Positions 1-8,815 of a DNA stretch of 42,929 nucleotides are shown one piece after another; position 1 is the stretch's first letter, and each line of letters starts with the position of its first letter. A model generated the notes under the pieces. It saw only the letters and a list, made by a program, of their open reading frames with translations, had not been told where the DNA came from and did no database searches. Origin of the DNA: an uncultured Pelagibacteraceae bacterium (GTDB lineage: Bacteria; Pseudomonadota; Alphaproteobacteria; Pelagibacterales; Pelagibacteraceae); assembly GCA_902624635.1 (NCBI GenBank), contig CACNYD010000005.1:1-42929 (forward strand), read 5' to 3'. A program made the position numbers and the translations under genes.

Positions 1-2
1 GT

Positions 3-113
3 TTTGATAAACTTTCAAAAAATCAAAAATCTCGTTTTAGAATGAGACAAAGTCAGATATACAAGGCAAAGCTATCAGGAAAAAAATATAATTTTCAAAA
101 AGAATTTAACTAA
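3..113 (+). CDS. 3' end of an unidentified gene (partial)
   Basis: An open frame enters from the left edge and stops at TAA 111-113, leaving 36 codons rich in Lys, Arg, Gln and Ser. The stop lies 8 nt before the TTG start of the MATE gene, the tight spacing seen throughout this window, so it is probably the real end of an upstream gene in the same operon. The fragment carries no motif that I recognise, so no function is offered. Confidence 0.5.
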   Translation, partial: FDKLSKNQKSRFRMRQSQIYKAKLSGKKYNFQKEFN

Positions 114-116
114 GGA
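112..116 (+). promoter_or_regulatory. Ribosome binding site deciding the TTG start of the MATE gene
   Basis: AAGGA overlaps the stop codon of the preceding partial gene and sits about 5 nt ahead of the TTG at 122. It supports the unusual start codon and suggests translational coupling. Confidence 0.45.
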
Positions 117-121
117 TTTAT

Positions 122-1492
122 TTGTCACAATCTTTCAAATTAACTAAAGATCCAATATGGTTTTTATTGAGAAAAGTTACTATTCCAGCAAGTGTTGGCT
201 CATTATTTCAAACCTTTTATAATCTAGTAGATACTTGGTTTGCTGGAAGAATATCTGCTGAAGCAATAGCAGCAATTGCAAAATCTTTTCCAATTTATTT
301 TACTATTATTGCCATAGGTGTTGGTTTAACAGCTGGAACAAATACTTTAATAGGTAATAATTTAGGTGCTAATAATAAGAGTAAGGCATCGCTATTTGTT
401 GCTCAATCAATTATTTTTGCAATCTTTTTATCGATACTAGTTACTTTTTTTGGATTGAATGTTTCAGATTTTTTACTTTCTCTTATGGGATCAGACCAAG
501 AAGCAATTATATTAACTAGAAAATATCTAGATGTTATTTTTTATGGAACCATAATTGTTCTGATACAAATTTCATTAAATGGAACACTAAATGCACAAGG
601 TGATACAAAAAGTTACAGAAATGTTTTAATTTTTAGTTTCTTTTTAAATATTATTCTAAATCCCTTATTTATTTTTGGTTATGGTTTTATCCCAGCGTTT
701 GGTATAGCTGGACTTGCAATAGCTACTGTAGTTGCACAGTTTATTGGTCTTTTATATTTGGCTTATAAAGTTTATTGTTGTGAATTAAAACAATATCTTA
801 AGCCTGAGTGCTTTATTCCAAAATTTGATCTTCTAGGAGAACTTTTGTATCAGACAATTCCTGTAATGTTTAGCATGTTGTTGATTGGTGTAGGTTTATT
901 CAACATCCTTTACTTTATTGGTCAATTTGGAGACTTAGCTACTGCTGGGTATGGCGCTGCTTTAAGAATTGAACAAGTTTTTTTACTTCCTGTAATCGGA
1001 TTAAATACAGCAGTATTATCTATTGGTGGACAAAATTTTGGTGCAAAAAATTATGATAGATTGAGAGAATTATATAGAAAAGCACTTTTGTTTGGATCAT
1101 CTTTTATGATCTGTGCAGGTATAATAATTTTTTTGGGTGCAGAGTTTTTAGTCTCATTATTCACAGATAATTCAGAGGCAATTAAACATGGTGCAATATA
1201 CTTAAAGGTTGCTGCATTAATTGGCCCAATTTATCCTGTTTTTTTTATAACCACCGCAGTATTCCAAGCGGTAAAAAAACCACTGTATAGTCTTTATCTA
1301 AGTATTCTTAGATTAACAGCTCTTCCATTTTTAAGTTTATGGTATGTGATCAATATTAAAGGAGGAGACTACGAGGATATTTTTTATACAATTTTAGTAA
1401 CAAATTGGTTTATGGGAATTGCAGTTTTATTATTTATTGGATATTTTCTAAATAATGTTTTTAAACAAAATAAAAGTCTTTTCAGCAAATAG
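122..1492 (+). CDS. MATE-family multidrug/Na+ antiporter
   Basis: Inner-membrane exporter of the MATE family, about 12 hydrophobic helices in 456 residues, the usual family length. The N-terminal half has the repeat typical of the family (PASVGSLFQTFYNLVDTWF, then GLTAGTNTLIGNNLGA), and the second half repeats the pattern with GGQNFGAKNY. These proteins expel cationic drugs or metabolites in exchange for Na+ or H+; the substrate cannot be told from sequence. The start is TTG at 122, chosen because an AAGGA Shine-Dalgarno-like stretch at 112-116 lies about 5 nt before it and the homology begins at once. The 3' end overlaps the nuclease-like gene by 38 nt, so the two are probably co-transcribed. 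Confidence 0.88.
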   Translation: MSQSFKLTKDPIWFLLRKVTIPASVGSLFQTFYNLVDTWFAGRISAEAIAAIAKSFPIYFTIIAIGVGLTAGTNTLIGNNLGANNKSKASLFVAQSIIFAIFLSILVTFFGLNVSDFLLSLMGSDQEAIILTRKYLDVIFYGTIIVLIQISLNGTLNAQGDTKSYRNVLIFSFFLNIILNPLFIFGYGFIPAFGIAGLAIATVVAQFIGLLYLAYKVYCCELKQYLKPECFIPKFDLLGELLYQTIPVMFSMLLIGVGLFNILYFIGQFGDLATAGYGAALRIEQVFLLPVIGLNTAVLSIGGQNFGAKNYDRLRELYRKALLFGSSFMICAGIIIFLGAEFLVSLFTDNSEAIKHGAIYLKVAALIGPIYPVFFITTAVFQAVKKPLYSLYLSILRLTALPFLSLWYVINIKGGDYEDIFYTILVTNWFMGIAVLLFIGYFLNNVFKQNKSLFSK

Positions 1493-1997
1493 CATCTTTA
1501 TAATATTAATCTTTTTAATTTGTAATGTCGTAAAATCTCAAGAGATCAAAATTATAGAGGGTAACGCATTAGTTACAGATGGCGACTCAATTAAAATTGA
1601 TAATAAAAAAATAAGATTACTTGGTATAGACGCTCCTGAGCTAAGACAGTTATGTTTTAAAGATACTATTGATGCTGTCAATGTTTCTTATATGTGTGGG
1701 GAAATATCAAAACAAAAATTGCAAAATTATATTTCAGGAAAAAAAATAGTTTGTGAATATACTAATTTGGATCGATACAAAAGAATATTAGGGCTATGCA
1801 AATTTAGTTGCGTCCTTGGAGACGCAGATTGTGCCAAATTTTCATTAAATAAATACATGGTAAGATCAGGTAATGCATTGGCCTATAAAAAATACTCAAA
1901 AAAATATTTAGAAGATCAAGAATGGGCACAAAATAATAAACTAGGAATATGGGCTGGAGAGTTTGAAGAACCTGAGAATTGGAGAAAAAATAATTAA
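1455..1997 (+). CDS. Secreted staphylococcal-nuclease-like (SNase/TNase) protein
   Basis: 180-residue protein with an N-terminal hydrophobic signal segment (about residues 10-27) and an SNase OB-fold. Catalytic-type residues are visible: the DGDS motif near 42-45, Arg54 and Glu62 in IRLLGIDAPE, and Arg110 in LDRYKRILG. Four or more Cys (67, 81, 100, 115) are consistent with disulfides in a periplasmic protein. The family cleaves DNA/RNA with Ca2+, so a role in nucleic-acid scavenging in the periplasm is inferred. The start at 1455 overlaps the MATE gene by 38 nt, but no later ATG/GTG/TTG would keep the signal peptide. It converges with the ABC permease with a 4-nt overlap. Confidence 0.82.
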   Translation: MFLNKIKVFSANSIFIILIFLICNVVKSQEIKIIEGNALVTDGDSIKIDNKKIRLLGIDAPELRQLCFKDTIDAVNVSYMCGEISKQKLQNYISGKKIVCEYTNLDRYKRILGLCKFSCVLGDADCAKFSLNKYMVRSGNALAYKKYSKKYLEDQEWAQNNKLGIWAGEFEEPENWRKNN

Positions 1998-2725
1998 TCT
2001 GTCTTTAATTTTTTTTCCAATTTTCTAACCATGTAAGAAACTATTAAAATCAATATTAGATATTCTAAAATTAAAAATGTATATATTTCCAAAGGTCTAT
2101 AAGTTGTCACAACTAATTCATTAGCTTTTCTTGTTAAATCTCCAATACCAATTATGGAAACAAGAGATGACATCTTAAGCACATACACAAATTGATTACC
2201 AATAGCTGGTAAGATATTTTTTATCGCCTGAGGAAGAATAACTAATCTTAATTTTCTTAAAAAACCTAATCCTAAAGAACTTCCAGCTTCCCATTGAGAT
2301 TTTTTTATTGAATTAATCCCAGCTCTAAATATTTCTGCCTGGAAAGCACTTTCGCTAATTGACAGAGCTATAATTCCTGAAACAAACGGACTAAAACTTA
2401 TTCCAGTCATTATTGGTAGTCCATAATAAATCCATAAAATTAAAACTAACAAAGGAATGGCTCTTACAATTTCAACATAACCAATATTAAGATAGGTTAA
2501 AAATTTACTTTTAGCTAAAGATGGAATTGCAATTAATAGACCAATGATAATTGAGATTACAATCGAAACTACACTAATATATATAGTGGTCGTTAAACCA
2601 CTTAATAAAAACTTTAGATTGGTCAATCCTTCAATGTTATTTGGTGATAAGATTAACCAGTTTAATTCATTTTTACTACACGATGTTAAAGGAAAAATAA
2701 GAATTAATAAAAATAAATTTTTCAC
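1994..2725 (-). CDS. Amino-acid-type ABC transporter permease with a lipoprotein-like N-terminus
   Basis: 243 residues. After residue 40 it is a standard His/Glu/Gln-type inner-membrane permease: TTTIYISVVSIVISIIIGL start, LPIMTGISFSPFVSGIIAL, and the ATPase-coupling EAA loop around QWEAGSSLGLGFLRKLRLVILP. It follows the solute-binding gene by 40 nt. The first 16 residues read MKNLFLLILIFPLTSC, a signal sequence ending in a lipobox-like LTSC, which is not usual for this permease family. No in-frame later Met lies before the first transmembrane helix, so the extension appears genuine. The ATP-binding subunit is not encoded in this cluster. Substrate unknown, probably a polar amino acid or related solute. 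Confidence 0.82.
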   Translation of the reverse strand: MKNLFLLILIFPLTSCSKNELNWLILSPNNIEGLTNLKFLLSGLTTTIYISVVSIVISIIIGLLIAIPSLAKSKFLTYLNIGYVEIVRAIPLLVLILWIYYGLPIMTGISFSPFVSGIIALSISESAFQAEIFRAGINSIKKSQWEAGSSLGLGFLRKLRLVILPQAIKNILPAIGNQFVYVLKMSSLVSIIGIGDLTRKANELVVTTYRPLEIYTFLILEYLILILIVSYMVRKLEKKLKTD

Positions 2726-2765
2726 TCTTTAACTTATAAAGAATAAAAAATTAATTACTAATTTT

Positions 2766-3533
2766 TTATAAACTTTTTAGATTATATTTAGCTAATAACT
2801 TAGTGAAGAAGCCTGAGGATTTTTTATCTTTAATCCATTTGTTTACATAATTATTCCATTTAGTATCACCTTTTGGCACCATCATTGCTAAGAATGCTGG
2901 ATTTTTTCCACCATCTGGAACAATTGCTAACTGAGGATATTTAATAACCAATTTATTTGCCTCTGTTGAACTTGTAATATTTCCATCAGCTCTACCTGCT
3001 AAAACCTCTTGGAAGTCTCTTGCTGGCGCTTCTACTGAGTTCAATTTTGATTTTGGAAAAAATTCTTTCGCTTTTTCCTCTTGAGAAGTACCAAGAGTAG
3101 TTGCAATTGTTACATTTGAATTATTAAGTGAGTCCCAAGTTGAAAACTTTTTTAGATTCTTTTTAAGAACAAGTGGCACAGTTGCATATTTGTAATAGGT
3201 ATCAGTGAAACCAGCTACTTCAGCTCTTTTTGGCGTCTTTGTAACACTAGTAGAAATATCATATCTTTCAGATGTTATTCCTGACACAATAGTTTTCCAT
3301 TCTGCAGGTACAAATTCAATTTTAACACCCATGTCTTTAGCCAGTTGATTCATAACATCAATATCAAAGCCCTTATATTTATTAGTTGCAGGGTCTTTGA
3401 CTGACATTGGATCCCAATCTCCAGTGGTACCAACTTTTAGTACTCCAGAAGATAAGATTTTATCTAGATTAGATTCCGCATTAAGTGAAAAGGGTAAAAG
3501 TGCAAGTATTGCTATTAAAAATAATTTTTTCAT
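2766..3533 (-). CDS. Periplasmic family-3 solute-binding protein (cyclohexadienyl dehydratase-like)
   Basis: 255 residues with a clear signal peptide ([19 protein letters not shown], cleavage after LNA) and the family-3 binding-protein fold ([31 protein letters not shown]). The start at 3533 is preferred because the signal peptide begins there; a longer frame reaches 3590 but adds polar residues. The permease downstream suggests a binding protein for import. The GTTGD motif and a Glu in [12 protein letters not shown] also resemble PheC-type periplasmic cyclohexadienyl/arogenate dehydratases, so an enzyme cannot be excluded. It lies directly behind soxG, which hints at a methylated amine or amino-acid ligand (inference). 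Confidence 0.82.
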   Translation of the reverse strand: MKKLFLIAILALLPFSLNAESNLDKILSSGVLKVGTTGDWDPMSVKDPATNKYKGFDIDVMNQLAKDMGVKIEFVPAEWKTIVSGITSERYDISTSVTKTPKRAEVAGFTDTYYKYATVPLVLKKNLKKFSTWDSLNNSNVTIATTLGTSQEEKAKEFFPKSKLNSVEAPARDFQEVLAGRADGNITSSTEANKLVIKYPQLAIVPDGGKNPAFLAMMVPKGDTKWNNYVNKWIKDKKSSGFFTKLLAKYNLKSL

Positions 3534-3567
3534 AATTTTTATTAACTTATTTGAGATCAAAATGTGA

Positions 3568-4131
3568 CTATAATCTTGACGCACTATCATTCATCCAAGC
3601 AAACAAATGCTCAGAAAATGAGCGTCTTACAAATAAATTCACCTCATTTCTATTTTGATTGTGAATAATCACATCTATTTTTGCTAGAATTGTTTGGGTT
3701 ACAGAGCCAGTTTTGTTTCTAAAATCATTAAAATTAAAAGGAGAACCTGTTTGAAATAGATTATATATTTTGTCTCCTTTAAGATTAATCCTTACAAATT
3801 GATCCGTAACATCCACTACAGCCCCTAAATCTAACTTAGATATGTTTTTGTTTAAAAGTGTTTCGGTTTCATATGAGTTTGTATTTTCTTTAACAACACC
3901 GTTTGAAAAAATCATCCATTCATCAGGACTCAACCATAAGGCAGTCAATTTTTCACTCTGAGTAGAAGTATTTGCTTTTGTAGGTAAAACCATATTTAGA
4001 GATTTACCGATTGCTGACAAAAATTCTCTTTTTTTACCTCTTACTATTAATTTCATGACAGGCTTCATTTCAATCATTTGCAGACCTTGATATGATTTTT
4101 CCTCTTTTATTGTATGGTTATAATTTAGCAT
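3568..4131 (-). CDS. soxG: Sarcosine oxidase gamma subunit
   Basis: 187-residue SoxG-family protein, the smallest-conservation subunit of heterotetrameric sarcosine oxidase. Recognisable patches are [14 protein letters not shown] and [17 protein letters not shown], then [10 protein letters not shown] at the C-terminus. It overlaps the 3' end of soxA by 14 nt. The family has no known catalytic residues; it packs against the alpha subunit's folate domain. Identity rests on position as last gene of soxBDAG as much as on sequence. Confidence 0.85.
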   Translation of the reverse strand: MLNYNHTIKEEKSYQGLQMIEMKPVMKLIVRGKKREFLSAIGKSLNMVLPTKANTSTQSEKLTALWLSPDEWMIFSNGVVKENTNSYETETLLNKNISKLDLGAVVDVTDQFVRINLKGDKIYNLFQTGSPFNFNDFRNKTGSVTQTILAKIDVIIHNQNRNEVNLFVRRSFSEHLFAWMNDSASRL

Positions 4132-7129
4132 TTAATCTTTTACCTTCTTTATCTAAAAAAACAGGATCAGCCACAGTCACATTAATATTCTTATTTTCCA
4201 TTGGTATAATCAACTTTTGCCCCAACATATTTTTTCCGCTTTTAACAACACCCAATGCAATAGATTTTTTTAGATTTGGACTGTAATAACTTGAAGTTAC
4301 ATGTCCTAGCATTTCAATAGGTGATTTTTTTACATCAGAAACTATCTGCGCGCCTTCCTCTAAAACTTCCTCTGGATTTTCTGTCAATAAACCAACCAAT
4401 TGTTTTCTATCTTCTCTAATTGTATCAGATCTATATAATGATCTTTTTCCAATAAAATCGTATTTCTTTTTACTTACTATCCAGTCCATTTGTAAATCAA
4501 TTGGTGTTAGAGTTGCATCAGTATCTTGACCAACTATTATGAAACCTTTTTCTGCTCTTAATAAGTGCATTGTTTCAGTTCCGTAAGGTGTAATATTAAA
4601 ATCTTTACCAGCTTCCATACATTTTTCCCATACAGATTTACCAAAGTTTGCTTGAATATTAATCTCATAACTTTGTTCTCCGGTAAAACTAATCCTCATT
4701 ATTCTGCATTTAATATTTCCAATTTTTGCATTTTTAAATGACATATGTGGAAAATTTTCGTCAGAAAAATCTAAATCAGGAATAACTTTCGAGACAATCT
4801 TTTTACTATTAGGACCGCAAACACTTATTGTAGCATAATGATCAGTTACAGAAGACAAATAGACATCTAACTCAGGCCATTCTGTTTGAAGATAATCTTC
4901 AAGTTTCCCTAATACATTAGCCGCTCCACCAGTAGTAGTGGTCATTATATAGTGATTTTCACCCAGTCTAGTAGTTACTCCATCATCATAAACCATTCCA
5001 TCTTCATTTAGCATTAAACCATAACGACATTTACCCACTGCAAGTTTTGACCAAGCATTAGTATAAACACGATTTAAAAATTCTGAGGCATCAGTTCCCT
5101 GAATGTCAATTTTTCCCAATGTAGATGCATCTAGAATACCTGCTGAGTCTCTGGCAGCTTTACTTTCTCTTTGAACTGCTTGATGCATGTTTTCATTATC
5201 TTTTGGATAGTACCAAGCTCTTTTCCATTGACCAACGTTTTCAAACTCAGCATTGTTTGCAACATGCCAATCATGTATAGGAGTACGTCTGAATATATCA
5301 AAAAATTCTCCTACATTTCTTCCAACAATAGTCCCAAAAGTAAGAGGAGTATAAGGAGGTCTAAAAGTTGTCGTTCCATGTTCGCCCATTTTAGTCCCAG
5401 CTGTTTCTGAAATAATTCCTAAAGCATGCATATTGCCAAGTTTACCCTGATCAGTTCCCATACCAGTGGTAGTGTATCTTTTTACATGTTCTATAGATCT
5501 AAATCCTTCTCTAAGAGCTAGTTTAATATCTTTTGAAGTTGCATCGTTTTGATAATCAACAAAAGATTTTGTTTTTCCTATAGATTTGTCGGACGGTAAT
5601 AACCAAATATTCCTCTTTGATTGATTTAAACCTGAAATAATTTCAATAGTTTTGTATTCAGAATTATCTATATTAAAAAATTTTTTTAGTGAAAATAAAG
5701 TATTCTTTACTATTTCCTCTAGACTAAAGTCTCCATTGCAAGATCCAATACTTATTTGATCTGAAGGGTAAACATCAGGAATGAATACTTGATCTTCCTC
5801 TCTAAATCTTAATTTGCCCCCAGATTGTGTAAACAAATGTACTGCTGGGGTCCAACCACCAGATACACCTAGACAATCACAATTTAACTTAGTTTTGTCA
5901 CCAATTACTGTTTGGCCATCTTTTGAAAGTTTCATAATGGATATTTTGTTAATTCTTCTATATCCATAGGTATCAACAACAGAGTAACCTTTATAAATTT
6001 TAATATTATTTTTCTCAACTTCATAAGAAATTTTAGAGTCAACTTGTTCTCTATTATCAATTATTGCATTTATCTTGATTCCTCTTTGAATTAAGCTCAT
6101 GGCAGTTTCGTATGCAGTATCGTTATTAGTAAAAAGAACATTGTTTTCACCGCATGCTACGCCATATAAATCAATATATTTTTTAATTGCTGAAGATAAT
6201 AGTATTCCTGGGCGATCATTATTATCGAATATTAAAGGTCGTTCTATTGAGCCAGTAGCTGTGATTACTTTTTTAGCTCTAATTTTTAATAGTCTTTGTC
6301 TTACTTTGTTTTCTCTTTGATTAATTGGTAAATGATCAGTGAGATTTTCACGAGCTAATAAAAAGTTGTATCCATGAAATGCTGCAACACTTGTTCTTAC
6401 TTTTATTTCTAAATTTTCTAGTTTAGATATTTCATTGATCTCTTTTTCTAACCATGAACTTGTTAATTGATTGTTAATCTTTGAAAACTCTGAGTTATCA
6501 TAAATAGATGATCCACCTAAATATGATTTTTCATCGACCAGAAGAGTTTTAAAACCATTTTTTGCTGCTATTTTGGCTGCCATTATTCCTGATATACCTG
6601 CTCCGATTACTAAAACATCACAATGAATATAATTATGTTCATATAAGTCTGGATCAGTAACTTTAGGTGATTTACCTAATCCTGCAGATTTTCTAATAAA
6701 GTATTCATACTTCTCCCAGAAACTTGCAGGCCACATAAAAGTTTTATAATAAAAACCAGCAGGTAAAATAGGGGATAATAGATTGTTAATTCCACCAACA
6801 TCAAAATTAACGCTGGGCCAACAATTTTGACTAGATGCAACTAAACCCTCATAAATTTCTACCTCTGTAGCTCTTACATTAGGTTCAGTTCTCGAAGAAT
6901 TATCATGCAATTGAATTATTGCATTAGGTTCTTCTGAACCTGATGTCATAATTCCTCGAGGTCTATGATATTTGAAACTTCTTCCTACAAGATGTATGCC
7001 ATTAGCCAACAAAGCTGATGCTAGAGTGTCACCTTTAAAGCCAAAATACGTTTTATTATTAAACTTAAAAGAAACTCGATAAGTTTCATCAATGAATTTA
7101 CTTGTTTTAAATCTTAAATTAATAGACAT
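4118..7129 (-). CDS. soxA: Sarcosine oxidase alpha subunit
   Basis: 1003 residues, the normal length for the alpha subunit of heterotetrameric sarcosine oxidase. Domain order: an N-terminal Fer2-like domain (about 15-105, including SFKYHRPRGIMTSG), an NAD-binding Rossmann domain starting at GAGISG 176-181, and a C-terminal glycine-cleavage-T-type folate domain (about 600-1000; GILDASTLGKIDIQG, RAEKGFIIVGQDTDATLTP). The complex oxidatively demethylates sarcosine to glycine, passing the C1 unit to tetrahydrofolate as methylene-THF and making H2O2. In SAR11 this is the final step of glycine betaine breakdown. It is separated from soxD by one base. Confidence 0.95.
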   Translation of the reverse strand: MSINLRFKTSKFIDETYRVSFKFNNKTYFGFKGDTLASALLANGIHLVGRSFKYHRPRGIMTSGSEEPNAIIQLHDNSSRTEPNVRATEVEIYEGLVASSQNCWPSVNFDVGGINNLLSPILPAGFYYKTFMWPASFWEKYEYFIRKSAGLGKSPKVTDPDLYEHNYIHCDVLVIGAGISGIMAAKIAAKNGFKTLLVDEKSYLGGSSIYDNSEFSKINNQLTSSWLEKEINEISKLENLEIKVRTSVAAFHGYNFLLARENLTDHLPINQRENKVRQRLLKIRAKKVITATGSIERPLIFDNNDRPGILLSSAIKKYIDLYGVACGENNVLFTNNDTAYETAMSLIQRGIKINAIIDNREQVDSKISYEVEKNNIKIYKGYSVVDTYGYRRINKISIMKLSKDGQTVIGDKTKLNCDCLGVSGGWTPAVHLFTQSGGKLRFREEDQVFIPDVYPSDQISIGSCNGDFSLEEIVKNTLFSLKKFFNIDNSEYKTIEIISGLNQSKRNIWLLPSDKSIGKTKSFVDYQNDATSKDIKLALREGFRSIEHVKRYTTTGMGTDQGKLGNMHALGIISETAGTKMGEHGTTTFRPPYTPLTFGTIVGRNVGEFFDIFRRTPIHDWHVANNAEFENVGQWKRAWYYPKDNENMHQAVQRESKAARDSAGILDASTLGKIDIQGTDASEFLNRVYTNAWSKLAVGKCRYGLMLNEDGMVYDDGVTTRLGENHYIMTTTTGGAANVLGKLEDYLQTEWPELDVYLSSVTDHYATISVCGPNSKKIVSKVIPDLDFSDENFPHMSFKNAKIGNIKCRIMRISFTGEQSYEINIQANFGKSVWEKCMEAGKDFNITPYGTETMHLLRAEKGFIIVGQDTDATLTPIDLQMDWIVSKKKYDFIGKRSLYRSDTIREDRKQLVGLLTENPEEVLEEGAQIVSDVKKSPIEMLGHVTSSYYSPNLKKSIALGVVKSGKNMLGQKLIIPMENKNINVTVADPVFLDKEGKRLNAKL

Positions 7130-7130
7130 C

Positions 7131-7406
7131 TTATTTTATTGGTGGTTTTTCACCCATTTTGTATACAGCTTTTATTTGGTCGTTTGAAGTATCTCTGACC
7201 ATATTGAACCATTTTCTACAACCATGAACATGATTCCATCTTTCAAACTGAACTCCTTTTATATTTTTTCTCATGAATAAATATTCTGCCCATTCATCAT
7301 CACTAAGTTCTGTAGGTTGTTTGGGTCTTACTATGTGAGCTTCGCCGCCTGCTTTAAATTCACTTTGTTCTCTCTCACCACAAAAAGGACAATTAATTAA
7401 AAACAT
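7131..7406 (-). CDS. soxD: Sarcosine oxidase delta subunit
   Basis: 91 residues, typical for SoxD. The zinc site is visible: CPFCGER at residues 6-12 and the later H-x-x-G-C (HVHGCRKWF, near residues 59-67). The delta subunit is a small structural subunit of the tetramer. Its start overlaps the last base of soxB, fitting tight translational coupling in the soxBDAG operon. Confidence 0.93.
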   Translation of the reverse strand: MFLINCPFCGEREQSEFKAGGEAHIVRPKQPTELSDDEWAEYLFMRKNIKGVQFERWNHVHGCRKWFNMVRDTSNDQIKAVYKMGEKPPIK

Positions 7407-8657
7407 TAGTGTGCAACTGCAGCTGCACCATGTTCATCAACTAGATCACCACTTACAAATCTATTTATATTAAAGGCAGCGTTTAATTTATGAGGTTCAT
7501 CATTTGCGATTGTGTGAGCGAATAAATCTCCAGAACCAGGTGTAGCTTTGAAACCTCCTGTTCCCCAACCACAATTAAAGTATAAACCTTTAATTGATGT
7601 TTTACTAATAATCGGGCTCGCATCAGGACAAATATCTACTATTCCACCCCATTGTCGAAGCATTCTCATTCTACTGAATATTGGATATAACTCTAAAATT
7701 GCATTTAAAGTTCCTTCCACAATATCATGACTTCCCTTTTGAGAGTAAGACACGTAATCATCAGTTCCAGCTCCAATTACTAATTCTCCTTTATCAGATT
7801 GACTTACATATGCATGAACAGCGTTAGACATTACAACTGTATCTATAATCGGTTTTACTGGTTCTGATACTAATGCTTGAAGCGGTTTACTTTCCAAAGG
7901 TAATTTCAATCCAGCCATATTAGCTATAACACTAGAGTGACCAGCAGCTACAACACCAATTTTTTGTTTTGATAAATCCCTTAGTTGTTTCAATTCCTTC
8001 AACTGTATCACCATTTCTTTTTATTCCTTTTAGTTCACAATTTTGAATTATATCCACACCCATTTCATCGGCTCCTCTTGCGTATCCCCAAGCGACAGCA
8101 TCATGCCTAGCTGTACCAGCTCTTCTTTGAAGGGTTCCACCTAAAACTGGATAACGAATATCTTGCGATGTATTTATGATTGGACAAAATTTTTTAACTT
8201 CATCAGTATTTAAATAAACTGCATCAATACCATTTAGTCTATTTGCATGAGTTCTTCTTTTTAAATCTCTAACATCTTGCAAATTATGTGCAAGGTTCAT
8301 AACTCCTCTTTGACTAAACATAACATTATAATTTAATTCTTGAGATAATCCTTCCCAAATTTTAAGAGCATGGTCATATAGACCTGCACTTGCATCCCAT
8401 AAATAATTAGATCTTATTATTGTAGTATTTCGACCAGTATTTCCTCCTCCTATCCAACCTTTTTCAACAACTGCAATATTCTTCATGTTGTGTTTTTTTG
8501 CTAAATAATATGCAGTTGCAAGACCATGTCCTCCGCCACCAACTATTACAGCATCATATTCTTTTTTAGGCTCAGGATCTTTCCAGGCTTTCTCCCAATT
8601 TTCATGATAAGAAAAAGCGTTTTTGATAAGTGAAAATATTGAATACTTATTTTTCAT
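7406..8657 (-). CDS. soxB: Sarcosine oxidase beta subunit, interrupted by a frameshift
   Basis: Two overlapping frames together make one SoxB. The upstream frame (8657 down to 7932) holds the FAD-binding GGGGHG at residues 40-45 and the [15 protein letters not shown] segment, whose His185 is the expected covalent FMN attachment residue. It then leaves frame at TKNWCC. The second frame (coding from about 7965 to 7406) resumes with [18 protein letters not shown] and runs to the end. The switch is at a run of six T on the plus strand (7960-7965, six A in the mRNA); five A would give one uninterrupted protein of about 415 residues. Both halves are well conserved, so a sequencing error or very recent mutation is more likely than decay. 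First gene of the operon. Confidence 0.88.
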
Positions 8658-8661
8658 AATT

Positions 8662-8697
8662 ATTGAATAATTACTTTATAAATATTGATTATTCAAT
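8662..8697. promoter_or_regulatory. Inverted repeat upstream of soxB, possible operator
   Basis: ATTGAATAAT at 8662-8671 is matched by its reverse complement at 8688-8697, with a 16-nt spacer. The left arm is also the core of a separate 15-bp palindrome AATTATTGAATAATT (8658-8672) abutting the soxB start codon. It is the only leader of the sarcosine oxidase operon, so a repressor site is plausible, but AT-rich palindromes arise easily here. Confidence 0.3.
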
Positions 8698-8720
8698 ACA
8701 ATCAAAAGTACAAAATTATT

Positions 8721-8812
8721 GGAAGAGTGGGTGAGAGGCTGAAACCAGTCGTTTGCTAAATGACCGTGCGAGGAAACTTGTACCGAGGGTTCGAATCCCT
8801 CCTCTTCCGCCA
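8721..8812 (+). tRNA. tRNA-Ser (anticodon GCU)
   Basis: Acceptor stem GGAAGAG (8721-8727) pairs with CTCTTCC (8802-8808), followed by discriminator G and an encoded CCA (8810-8812). The anticodon arm has stem GTCGT/ATGAC around loop TTGCTAA, giving anticodon GCT, which reads AGC/AGU serine codons. A long variable arm (near 8767-8783) and T-loop GGTTCGAATCC fit the class II serine tRNA shape. It faces the lytic transglycosylase gene, whose stop codon is 3 nt beyond the CCA end. Confidence 0.96.
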
Positions 8813-8815
8813 TTT

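Noticed and set aside
5171..5410. Open frame opposite soxA (also similar ones opposite dapA, glyA, hppA and metY)
   Set aside because: Antisense shadows of highly conserved genes with no protein-like features.
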